NCBI GenBank assembly: GCA_035527235.1
Contig: DATLAV010000199.1
Span: 1 to 21,421, forward strand
Source: BS750m-G28 sp035527235
GTDB taxonomy: Archaea > Thermoproteota > Bathyarchaeia > TCS64
Length of the DNA stretch: 21,421 nt
Direction: 5' to 3'
The position numbers and the translations under genes are program-made. Below the pieces are notes generated by a model, which was not told the DNA's origin, searched no databases, and saw nothing but the letters and a program-made list of their open reading frames with translations. How positions within the stretch are numbered: the stretch's first letter is position 1; each line of letters begins with the position of its first letter. Positions 5,608-11,785 of the stretch are shown here, one piece after another.

Positions 5608-6096
5608 GTGTTTCTTTTGTCAGAGAAGGGAGAAGTACTCAAAGAGATGGCGGCGTTCGCATTCGGAAGCATCGAGAGCACGTGCGAAGACCTCGCCGAG
5701 AAAGAGATCGACTGGCGGCCCGTCCCGGAGTCGAACAACATCAGATGGATCCTGAACCACCTAGCCAGGATCGCCAACCTGTCCCTGCCCAGGATCATCA
5801 AGGGCGACCAGAGCTACGCCCCGGAGGGCTGGCCCGAGGACTATAGTGATCAGACATACACAGTAGAGAAGATGCTAGCCGATATTCAGAAGGGGAAGAA
5901 GGTCGTCCTAGAAGGCCTCGGGAAGCTCACCTCTGAGAATCTGGAGGCCGAGATACCCCTCTGGAGGGGGACCAGGAAGCGTAAGGAGGGTGTCTACGCC
6001 TACATCGGTGAGCTAATCAACCACAAGGGCCAGATAGCCGCGCTCAGAGGTAACATCAAGCGCCGTCGCGAGAAGGACCCAAACTTCCTCAAGTGA
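5608..6096 (+). CDS. DinB/DfsB-like four-helix-bundle protein
   Basis: About 162 residues with the shape of the DinB superfamily: ESNNIRWILNHLARI (His51, first metal ligand, in the conserved W..NHL helix) and a final helix ELINHKGQIAALRG. In metal-binding members the last helix reads H-x3-H-x-GQ; here the first of these two is Glu, so the usual three-His site is incomplete. Family members are metal-dependent thiol transferases (bacillithiol or mycothiol) or of unknown function, and the archaeal role is unknown. The GTG start at 5608 fits a leaderless transcript; TTG 5617 (MSEKGEVLKEM) is an alternative. It is a single gene, followed by a 60-base gap before the DUF371 gene. Confidence 0.78.
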   Translation: MFLLSEKGEVLKEMAAFAFGSIESTCEDLAEKEIDWRPVPESNNIRWILNHLARIANLSLPRIIKGDQSYAPEGWPEDYSDQTYTVEKMLADIQKGKKVVLEGLGKLTSENLEAEIPLWRGTRKRKEGVYAYIGELINHKGQIAALRGNIKRRREKDPNFLK

Positions 6097-6156
6097 GCCC
6101 CCGACCACCCATTTTTTATCTAACTATTATCCAGAACAGGTGTTGGGCTGTATGAG

Positions 6157-6585
6157 ATGAGGTCCCTCTCAGATACGTTCATGGCCCGTGGCCACCCGAA
6201 CGTCACATCAACTAACAGAACTACGTTGATGATCACCACCGACCCCCATCTGACCACCCGAGGAGACTGCATCCTGGTCATCAGGGCCGAGAAAGGCCTG
6301 AGGGACCTCAACCCCGACCTGAAGGAGGCGATCAGGTCGGAGGGCTCCCGAGTCCACCTCACGATGGAGGTGGGGGGGACGCAGTTCCATGTCTCCGGAA
6401 AGGGGGATCCCAGGCTGCCCCTCGATCATCCGACGGACATGGTGATCCGTAGGAGCGGTTACATCTGCGGTAGGACCCTCATGATCCACGCAGACAAGGC
6501 GGCCGTGGACATCGACACGTCGTTCTTGGAGCTCCTGAGGGATGAGGGTGTGAAGGTATCCGTCACGATAAGGGTAGATTTGTGA
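6157..6585 (+). CDS. DUF371 (COG2090) archaeal protein of unknown function
   Basis: A 142-residue protein with the conserved landmarks of DUF371: ARGHPNVTSTNRTTLMIT near the start, HLTTRGDCILVIRAEKG, HPTDMVIRRSGYICGRTL, and a C-terminal ADKAAVDID helix region. The family is widespread in archaea and has no assigned biochemical function; the repeated pattern (TRGDC..V.A.KG and ICGRTLMIHADKA) suggests a duplicated fold. ATG 6157 gives the usual short lead-in before ARGHPNV; ATG 6181 would cut it to the motif itself. It lies about 120 bases upstream of the Fae-Hps gene, with separate promoter signals between, so co-transcription is not obvious. Confidence 0.85.
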   Translation: MRSLSDTFMARGHPNVTSTNRTTLMITTDPHLTTRGDCILVIRAEKGLRDLNPDLKEAIRSEGSRVHLTMEVGGTQFHVSGKGDPRLPLDHPTDMVIRRSGYICGRTLMIHADKAAVDIDTSFLELLRDEGVKVSVTIRVDL

Positions 6586-6635
6586 CACAAACATAACGTT
6601 ATTACACGTTTTAGATTAATAATCGGATATAATGT

Positions 6636-6657
6636 GTCACTGGGAGGTCACAGGGAT
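6636..6657. promoter_or_regulatory. Tandem 11-bp repeat, candidate operator of the RHH-Fae-Hps gene
   Basis: GTCACTGGGAG is followed directly by GTCACAGGGAT: the two 11-bp units differ at two positions and repeat at one helical turn. They sit 7 bp before the TATA box. Ribbon-helix-helix proteins typically bind such tandem short repeats, and the downstream gene encodes an RHH domain. An inverted copy of the edge (GTGACAC at 6582-6588 against GTGTCAC at 6634-6640) is also present. Confidence 0.5.
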
Positions 6658-6664
6658 AAGTAAC

Positions 6665-6674
6665 GGTTAAATAC
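6665..6674 (+). promoter_or_regulatory. TATA promoter of the RHH-Fae-Hps gene
   Basis: GGTTAAATAC is centred about 35 bases before ATG 6705, giving an expected transcript start near 6697 and a leader of less than 10 bases. Confidence 0.55.
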
Positions 6675-6704
6675 TGAGACGATTCCAGTAATGCGAGATC
6701 TAGA

Positions 6705-8051
6705 ATGAGCGAAGACAAGGGGCTCGTGCGGGCGCCTGGAAGGATCACAAAGGAGCAGCAGTCGTTCCTGGAGGATCTAGTCGCCCAGGGCCGGTACGCT
6801 TCGGTAAGCGAGGCTATGAGGGCGGCGATTGACCGGTTCAACTACAGGGCATCCTCCCCAGGGGGAACCTTCCTGATAGGTGAGGCCCTCGTAGGCGAGG
6901 GAAACGAGGTGGCCCACATCGACCTGATGATAGGTGACAAGCAGGGGCCCGTGGGGCAGGCGTTCTCACACGCGCTGAGCAACCTCTCGATGGGCCACAC
7001 GCCGCTCCTCGCGGTGATCAGGCCCAACCTGCCGCCCAAGCCCCACACCGTCATCGTTCCCAAGGTGACCATCAAGAACCTCGAGGACGCCGGCAAGATC
7101 TTCGGCCCCGCCCAGTCCGCCGTCGCCAAGGCGGTCGCAGACTCGGTGGAGGACGGGATCATCCCTAGGGAGGTGGTGGAGGACTGGGTCGTCATCGTGA
7201 GCGTCTTCATACACCCCAAGGCCGAGGACGAGCGCAAGATCTACCAGTACAACTACACAGCCACGAAGCTTTCATTGAGCCGAGCCCTCGAGTCCTACCC
7301 GTCCCTCGAAAAGATCATGTTCGACAAGGACAGGGCACGCCACCCGCTCATGAGCTTCAGGGCGCCGAGGCTCTGGAGGCCGCCCTACCTGCAGGTCGCC
7401 CTGGATAACCCGAACATCGAGAGCATCAAGAAGGTTGTCATGGCCGTCCCCAAGAACGACAACATCATCCTGGAGGCTGGGACGCCCCTCATCAAGAGGT
7501 ACGGGATCGAGGTAATCAAGGAGATCAGGAGCGTCAGGAAGGACTGCTTCGTCATCGCCGACCTGAAGACCATGGACGTCGGCAAGGTCGAGGTCGACAT
7601 GGCCTTCGACGCTACGGCCAACGCCGTCTGCTGCGCCGGCGCCGCCTCCACCGCCACGATAGACGAGTTCGTCTACGAGTCCAAGAGGATGGGCATCTAC
7701 TCCTTCCTCGACCTGATGGAGGTGAACGACCCGGTGACCAAGCTCAAAGCGCTGAAGAAGCTGCCCGACGGCGTGATACTGCACAGGGCCATCGACGTCG
7801 AGAAGAGGGGCGGAGAGCACGGATGGGACGCCATAGCGGACATACGTAAGACCTTCAAGGACGAGAAGCTCCTCATCTCGGTGGCCGGGGGTATCAGGCC
7901 AAACACCGCACAGGTGGCGCTGGACGCGGGGGCCGACATCCTCATCGTGGGGCGGTACATCACGCAGTCGAAGGACGTGGAGCGGGCAGTCGAGAACTTC
8001 CTGCCGCTGCTCCAAGGTGACATCGACCTGTTCAGGGTCCACGTGGAGTGA
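6705..8051 (+). CDS. fae-hps: Three-domain fusion: ribbon-helix-helix / formaldehyde-activating enzyme / 3-hexulose-6-phosphate synthase
   Basis: The 448-residue product has three parts. Residues about 9-46 (GRITKEQQSFLEDLVAQGRY, then ASVSEAMRAAIDRF) match a CopG/RHH DNA-binding domain. Residues about 55-210 are Fae, which condenses formaldehyde with tetrahydromethanopterin; the catalytic His is His71 in EVAHIDL. Residues about 220-448 are Hps of the OMP decarboxylase superfamily with DLKTMD (286-291), which interconverts ribulose-5-phosphate plus formaldehyde with hexulose-6-phosphate. Fae-Hps fusions are known in archaea, where they make pentose phosphate and capture the released formaldehyde. 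An extra RHH head is unusual and is not explained by a wrong start, since it is in frame and follows a good promoter. The partner isomerase Phi is not in the window. Confidence 0.93.
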   Translation: MSEDKGLVRAPGRITKEQQSFLEDLVAQGRYASVSEAMRAAIDRFNYRASSPGGTFLIGEALVGEGNEVAHIDLMIGDKQGPVGQAFSHALSNLSMGHTPLLAVIRPNLPPKPHTVIVPKVTIKNLEDAGKIFGPAQSAVAKAVADSVEDGIIPREVVEDWVVIVSVFIHPKAEDERKIYQYNYTATKLSLSRALESYPSLEKIMFDKDRARHPLMSFRAPRLWRPPYLQVALDNPNIESIKKVVMAVPKNDNIILEAGTPLIKRYGIEVIKEIRSVRKDCFVIADLKTMDVGKVEVDMAFDATANAVCCAGAASTATIDEFVYESKRMGIYSFLDLMEVNDPVTKLKALKKLPDGVILHRAIDVEKRGGEHGWDAIADIRKTFKDEKLLISVAGGIRPNTAQVALDAGADILIVGRYITQSKDVERAVENFLPLLQGDIDLFRVHVE

Positions 8052-8091
8052 CCCTTGGATAAGGTAGATAAGTCCCCAACCACCCCTACCT

Positions 8092-9198
8092 ATGAGTCCC
8101 AGATTGAAATCCAAGTCCGCCTCATCGTTCATCATAGTTCTTTTCCTGGCCTTTTCAGTGCCTCTTGCCTCGGCCGCCAACGCCCAGCAGTACTATTACA
8201 GGTCGACCTACACCTACGTGAACTCCGGGGACGAGCCCTACTTCCTCACCGAAGATGACGTATCGATAATTCTCTTCCCCGAGAACCGGTGGCAGAAGGT
8301 CTCGATCAGGAACGAGAGCCACGCCATCAAGGAGATGTACCTTGACGAGGACGGCAACCTCATCGGGGTGCTGGACGCCCCCCTCGTCCTACCCATTGAT
8401 TCGACGCTGGTGTTCTCCGTCGAGTACGACATCAGCTCTCAGGTAAAGCCGAAACCCGACGTCGACCCATCCGAAGCCGGGAATTCCTCGGACATTCCCC
8501 CAGTCCTCGTGGAGATCTTCTGCGTCGATTCAGATACGTTCACGCTGGATGAGGAGATCGAGTCCCTGGCCCGAGAGCTCTCCCGGGACAGGGAGACAGT
8601 CCTAGAGGTGTTGACGCGCTTCATCGATTGGATACTCGACAACGTGACCTACGGCAACTTCGAGGTTCCGAAGTACCCCCTCGAGACCCTGGATGAGCGT
8701 AGGGGCGACTGCGACGATCAGTCCATACTGCTCATCTCCATGCTCAGGTCCGTCGGCATCCCCGCCTACCTGCAGCTGGGCGTCGTCTTCAGCGACAGCA
8801 TAGGAAGCGAGAAGACCTCATGGGGCGGACATCTCACCGCCAAGCAGGAGGGTATTGCCTGGCACGGCTGGTCGATGGTCTACGTCCCGCCCTGGGGGTG
8901 GCTGCCTGTCGATCTCACACTCACGGGGGCCAGCGACCCGATGAACCTGATACTGACCGCTCCCGAGTACGGGAGCTACGTCGTCACAGCCCTCAATGTC
9001 ACCAAGCAGCCCTACATCAGCGAAAGCAGGGAGGCCCGGGAGGCACTCATGTCGAGCGAAGTATACGTGACGGTGGAGGAGAAGGTTCTCCAGAGGGCCG
9101 ACCAGTGGTGGACGAGATACCTCTACGTAGGAGTGGGCCTGCTGGCGGGAGGGGTGGCTGTCGCGTTCATCATCTTCTACAACAGGAGCAGGGAATAA
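8092..9198 (+). CDS. Membrane-anchored, extracellular transglutaminase-like protein
   Basis: A 368-residue protein. A signal peptide occupies residues 1-31 (SSFIIVLFLAFSVPLASAAN), followed by a beta-rich region with NES and NSS sites suited to N-glycosylation. The transglutaminase-like core follows, with the triad Cys207 (RRGDCDDQ), His258 (IAWHGWSMVYV) and Asp274 (LPVDLTL). A C-terminal helix (YVGVGLLAGGVAVAFIIFYN) with basic tail NRSRE anchors the protein outside the membrane. Such domains act as cysteine proteases or amide-bond transferases on surface proteins; the substrate is unknown. ATG 8092 starts 40 bases after the Fae-Hps stop, with GATAAGGTAGATAAG upstream as a poor promoter, so read-through from fae-hps is possible. 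Confidence 0.88.
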   Translation: MSPRLKSKSASSFIIVLFLAFSVPLASAANAQQYYYRSTYTYVNSGDEPYFLTEDDVSIILFPENRWQKVSIRNESHAIKEMYLDEDGNLIGVLDAPLVLPIDSTLVFSVEYDISSQVKPKPDVDPSEAGNSSDIPPVLVEIFCVDSDTFTLDEEIESLARELSRDRETVLEVLTRFIDWILDNVTYGNFEVPKYPLETLDERRGDCDDQSILLISMLRSVGIPAYLQLGVVFSDSIGSEKTSWGGHLTAKQEGIAWHGWSMVYVPPWGWLPVDLTLTGASDPMNLILTAPEYGSYVVTALNVTKQPYISESREAREALMSSEVYVTVEEKVLQRADQWWTRYLYVGVGLLAGGVAVAFIIFYNRSRE

Positions 9199-9278
9199 CG
9201 GCCCATAGAAGTGCTCAGAGGGCTCTCCGACGTCACCTTCAGTTTAACAGGCAAGAGTTGATGATAGAGCCGCTTGAG

Positions 9279-9373
9279 TGGCGCGGCCGGCAGGATTTGA
9301 ACCCGCGACCATGGGTTTTCTCCTAGAAGATTATCCGAAGACCCACGCTCTATCCAGACTGAGCCACGGCCGC
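9279..9373 (-). tRNA. tRNA-Arg, anticodon TCG, with intron
   Basis: The minus strand folds as a tRNA: acceptor GCGGCCG/CGGCCGC, D arm GCTC-AGTCTGGAT-AGAGC, anticodon stem TGGGT/ACCCA, T arm GCGGGTTCAAATCCTGC, discriminator G73, and encoded CCA at 9279-9281. The anticodon region holds 24 bases instead of 7; removing 17 gives the loop CTTCGGA with anticodon TCG (reads CGA). U33 and the loop sequence fit archaeal tRNA-Arg. Confidence 0.93.
9318..9334 (-). other. 17-nt tRNA intron at position 37/38
   Basis: On the minus strand the insert is ATAATCTTCTAGGAGAA between G37 and A38, the canonical archaeal intron site. It would be removed by the splicing endonuclease, probably using a relaxed bulge-helix-bulge, since the intron is short. 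Confidence 0.8.
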
Positions 9374-9398
9374 AACACGAGACAAGGGCAACGGCACG

Positions 9399-9414
9399 AT
9401 AGTTAAGGTTTATC
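9399..9414 (-). promoter_or_regulatory. Probable promoter of tRNA-Arg
   Basis: The minus strand reads TAAACCTTAACTAT here, centred 30-38 bases upstream of the mature 5' end at 9373. Confidence 0.4.
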
Positions 9415-9464
9415 ATGGACCAAGGTCGTCCACGGGAAAGGTTAACCTCCATCGAACGGTGAAG

Positions 9465-9474
9465 CTTAAATACG
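9465..9474 (+). promoter_or_regulatory. TATA promoter of the zinc-binding protein gene
   Basis: CTTAAATACG is centred 32 bases before ATG 9502, with a GTGAGGTAA ribosome-binding site immediately before the start. Confidence 0.55.
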
Positions 9475-9501
9475 CTATGACTCAACAACAGAGTGAGGTA
9501 A

Positions 9502-9777
9502 ATGGCGCTCGAGATAAGAGATCCTTTGAAGAAGTACCTCGAACTGAACGAAGACCGAACCCTCGTCAGACGATTCGTATGCCCCGTGGAGGGGTGCAAT
9601 TACTCCACCACGCTTGGACCCGGCGCCCTCAGGATGCATCTCCTCATCAAAGCGGATCCAGCGAGTACGGCCAGGTACTGCGAGGCCCACGAAGCATTCT
9701 GCAACGCTCACAGAGAGGAACTTGGCTCTGAGACGGTGAGATACCTGTATCAGCTTCCACGAGTTGTGCCTGACTAG
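9502..9777 (+). CDS. Small zinc-finger-like protein (91 aa)
   Basis: The 91-residue product contains a C2H2-like module: CPVEGC (Cys27, Cys32), an STTLGPGALRMH segment with His46, and a later CEAH (Cys60, His63) that could give the fourth ligand. The spacing from Cys32 to His46 is close to a classical finger, and the flanking helices (LKKYLELNEDRTLVRR and FCNAHREELGSETVRYLYQL) are charged. I do not recognise a named family; a nucleic-acid-binding or adaptor role is a guess. The gene has its own TATA box and ribosome-binding site, is divergent from tRNA-Arg, and stands alone. It ends in TAG. Confidence 0.75.
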   Translation: MALEIRDPLKKYLELNEDRTLVRRFVCPVEGCNYSTTLGPGALRMHLLIKADPASTARYCEAHEAFCNAHREELGSETVRYLYQLPRVVPD

Positions 9778-9800
9778 ATCTACTTCAGGGGATTGATCAC

Positions 9801-9818
9801 CGGATCGAAAAGGATCCG
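9801..9818. repeat. Perfect hairpin-forming inverted repeat
   Basis: CGGATC, loop GAAAAG, GATCCG: a 6-bp stem with 6-nt loop, 23 bases after the stop of the zinc-binding protein gene. There is no T-tract after it, so it is not a clear terminator; it could be an mRNA 3' structure or a protein site. Confidence 0.5.
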
Positions 9819-9901
9819 ATGTACGCCCGCCTTTAGATGTCTCCATTCATCGAGACAAGGGACGATTAGCCTGCACGAGAACTCCTAATATTATGGCCTT
9901 C

Positions 9902-9910
9902 AATATATAG
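9902..9910 (+). promoter_or_regulatory. TATA promoter of the RNase P operon
   Basis: AATATATAG is an almost consensus TATA box 32-40 bases upstream of ATG 9942, implying a short leader. Confidence 0.6.
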
Positions 9911-9941
9911 TCAGTAGCAGGTAGGCTAGAAGCTGGGGATC

Positions 9942-10409
9942 ATGGCGAGCGGAAAATCGGTGGGTGTCACTTGGGTCCAGCTGTCTGTCCTCGCCCACGC
10001 AACGGATGACTTGGACAAGGTCGAGGGGGCCATGCTCAACGTCGTCGATGAGGTTGAGGTCAGGCTGAGGAGGCGGGATCTCAAGGGCTACTACAAGGAC
10101 CCAATAACCCTAGTATCCGCGGAGATTAAGAGGAAGAAAGCGGCGAGGGGCGTCTTCGAGCACGTCATCAGGAGCCTCTCCTCCTTGGACGTCAACACCC
10201 TTCTCGATGAGATCGATGAGAGGACCGACGAATCAGGCAATCTATACCTCCGACTTGACAAGCAGAAGGCCCTCAGGGGTGTCCTGACACTCAACAGGTC
10301 GGATCCCATAAGGATGAAGTTCAGGTTCAGAGTGCCCCACGGAGAGAACCCTGCGGAGGTCATCAGGGACGTCATCGAAGCCTGCTACGATGAAGATGCT
10401 GGGAGTTGA
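9942..10409 (+). CDS. Predicted RNA-binding protein, COG1325 family
   Basis: A 155-residue protein matching the archaeal COG1325/PF01877 RNA-binding family, often called a predicted exosome subunit: an N-terminal VTWVQLSVLAHATDDLDKVE, a central GYYKDPITLVSAEIKRKKAA, and a C-terminal LNRSDPIRMKFRFRVPHGEN. In many archaea this gene sits with the RNase P protein genes, and here it is six bases upstream of the Rpp30 gene. The family has a ferredoxin-like fold related to L5; its RNA target is not established. ATG 9942 follows a strong TATA box. It is the first gene of a three-gene RNA-processing operon. Confidence 0.85.
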   Translation: MASGKSVGVTWVQLSVLAHATDDLDKVEGAMLNVVDEVEVRLRRRDLKGYYKDPITLVSAEIKRKKAARGVFEHVIRSLSSLDVNTLLDEIDERTDESGNLYLRLDKQKALRGVLTLNRSDPIRMKFRFRVPHGENPAEVIRDVIEACYDEDAGS

Positions 10410-10415
10410 CGAGAT

Positions 10416-11123
10416 GTGAGAAAGTTCGTCGATCTCCACGTGAAGATCGGATCAGATGCCCCGAATGTGCGACCATTCCTTACGACAGCCTCAAAGCTGG
10501 GGTTCAGCTGCATCTGCTTAGCTTCAGAAAACTCATCGATTGACGCCGCAAGGGAGATGTCCCAGGAAGTTGGGGTCGATGTCGCCGGCCGTGTCGATCT
10601 GACCCCGCGGAACGCCAATGAGCTTATGTCCGCCCTGAGGCGTGTCAGGAGACATTTCGAGGTGGTCGCCGTCCGATGCGGTAGCAAGGCCGTGGCACGC
10701 CAGGCTGCAAAGGATCACAGGGTCGACGTCATCTACTACCCGACTGAGTTATCCACGAGGAGGAAGAACAGATTCGACAGGCAGGAGGCAGCCCTGGCGT
10801 CCGAGGCCTCATGCGCCTACGAGATCAACGTCTCGGATCTTCTGGGAAGGGAGCCTCTCATCATCCCCAGACTCATCTCGATCATGACTGACGAGATTGA
10901 ACTCGCCCGTAGGCACGACGTCCCGGTCGTCGTCTCGAGTGGCTCAGGCGAACTCCTGGCGATGAGGGACCCGAGGGGCCTCGCCGCGATCCTCGACCTC
11001 ATGGGCGTGGAGTTCGATGAAGCCCTCGACATGGTCTCGATCAACCCCTCAAGGATCGTAAAGGTCAACAGGGCCAAGATGAGCCCGGACTTCGTCGCCC
11101 CCGGGATCAGGAGGGCCCGATGA
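10416..11123 (+). CDS. rnp3: RNase P protein component 3 (Rpp30)
   Basis: A 235-residue protein of the PHP-like TIM barrel family Rpp30. FVDLHVKIGSD opens the first strand, and LGFSCICLASENSS, VVAVRCGSKAVARQAAKDH, VDVIYYPTE, ALASEASCAYEINVSDLLG and HDVPVVVSSGSG follow in the expected order. Rpp30 pairs with Pop5 and supports the catalytic RNA of RNase P, which trims the 5' leader of tRNAs. The start is GTG 10416; the ATG two bases earlier is out of frame and runs into TGA. It ends in ATGA overlapping the Pop5 gene, so the two partner subunits are translationally coupled. The RNase P RNA is not in the window. Confidence 0.92.
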   Translation: MRKFVDLHVKIGSDAPNVRPFLTTASKLGFSCICLASENSSIDAAREMSQEVGVDVAGRVDLTPRNANELMSALRRVRRHFEVVAVRCGSKAVARQAAKDHRVDVIYYPTELSTRRKNRFDRQEAALASEASCAYEINVSDLLGREPLIIPRLISIMTDEIELARRHDVPVVVSSGSGELLAMRDPRGLAAILDLMGVEFDEALDMVSINPSRIVKVNRAKMSPDFVAPGIRRAR

Positions 11124-11437
11124 TGCCGGTACGCAGGAACAGCCGAAGATATCTGAGGATAAGGGTAGATGGTCAATGCGCCGTAACAGGGAAGGAGGTA
11201 CAGGACGCAGTCCAAAGGGGGACGCTGACAGCCTACGGCGTTCATGGCCTGTCCACGATAGAGCCCGTCCTCATCGACTTCGACGAGGAAGAGCGGGCAG
11301 GAACAATCAGGTGCAACAGCGCAGGACTAATCAAGATGAGATCCGCCCTGTCCCTCATCACCTCGGTATCCGACAATCCCTCGGCAATACGCGTCGAGAA
11401 GGTCTCAGGGACCCTCAAGGGACTGAGATCCAAGTAG
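11120..11437 (+). CDS. rnp2: RNase P protein component 2 (Pop5)
   Basis: A 105-residue Pop5 homologue: RRNSRRYLRIRVDG at the N-terminus (the RYL.. strand typical of Pop5), EVQDAVQRGTLTAYGVHGLS, and FDEEERAGTIRCNSAGLIKM, in which the RCNS...KMRSAL helix is a family hallmark. It binds the catalytic domain of RNase P RNA as a heterotetramer with Rpp30. The gene overlaps rnp3 by four bases (ATGA). It ends in TAG, after which 120 bases without a gene separate it from rpoN, where a new promoter lies. Confidence 0.92.
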   Translation: MMPVRRNSRRYLRIRVDGQCAVTGKEVQDAVQRGTLTAYGVHGLSTIEPVLIDFDEEERAGTIRCNSAGLIKMRSALSLITSVSDNPSAIRVEKVSGTLKGLRSK

Positions 11438-11494
11438 GAAATGACCCCCAACAGAACGACATTGACTTAAAATGGCCGTGCGAATTTTCCACTA

Positions 11495-11504
11495 GGTTTA
11501 AAAG
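11495..11504 (+). promoter_or_regulatory. TATA promoter of the rpoN-rpsB-isoprenoid run
   Basis: GGTTTAAAAG, followed by more AT-rich sequence (ATATAAGG), is centred about 60 bases before ATG 11561. The expected leader is about 35 bases. It is the only clear promoter until 16 kb, which suggests a long operon. A second AT-rich stretch at 11466-11473 is weaker. Confidence 0.5.
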
Positions 11505-11560
11505 ATATAAGGTATCTCTGTCCATATCCATCACGAGTAAATAGAGGCTGAATAGCTGTT

Positions 11561-11785
11561 ATGATCATACCTGTCAGATGCTTCTCCTGCGGCAAGGTCG
11601 TCGGCGACAAGTGGGAGCCCTACGCAAAGCGCGTCGCCGCCGGTGAGAGCCCCAAGGAGGTGCTCGACGACTTGGGCGTCACGCGCTACTGCTGCCGGAG
11701 GATGCTTCTATCCCACGTTGAGTTGATTGACGAGATACTCAAGTTCTATTCAGAGAAGGAGACCGTAGAGATCAGAGGTGATTAG
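11561..11785 (+). CDS. rpoN: DNA-directed RNA polymerase subunit N (Rpo10)
   Basis: A 74-residue Rpb10 homologue: MIIPVRCFSCGKVVGDKW holds the first zinc pair (Cys7, Cys10), and the family's adjacent CC (Cys44-45) appears in VTRYCCRRMLLSHVELIDEI. It is a zinc-bound platform subunit of archaeal RNA polymerase, close to full family length. In many archaea rpoN is followed by rpoK and eno before rpsB; here rpsB begins inside the last codons of rpoN (8-base overlap), so rpoK and eno are absent from this spot. It ends in TAG followed at once by TGA. Confidence 0.96.
   Translation: MIIPVRCFSCGKVVGDKWEPYAKRVAAGESPKEVLDDLGVTRYCCRRMLLSHVELIDEILKFYSEKETVEIRGD

Noticed and set aside
7272..8180. Long minus-strand open frame opposite the Hps domain (about 300 codons)
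   Set aside because: It is antisense to a clearly recognised enzyme, arises from GC-rich codon bias, and its translation (rich in Asp, Val, His, Gly) resembles no protein family.
9279..9373. tRNA-Glu (TTC) reading of the anticodon loop
   Set aside because: It would place C instead of U at position 33; the loop CTTCGGA with U33 gives TCG (Arg), and the body fits archaeal tRNA-Arg.
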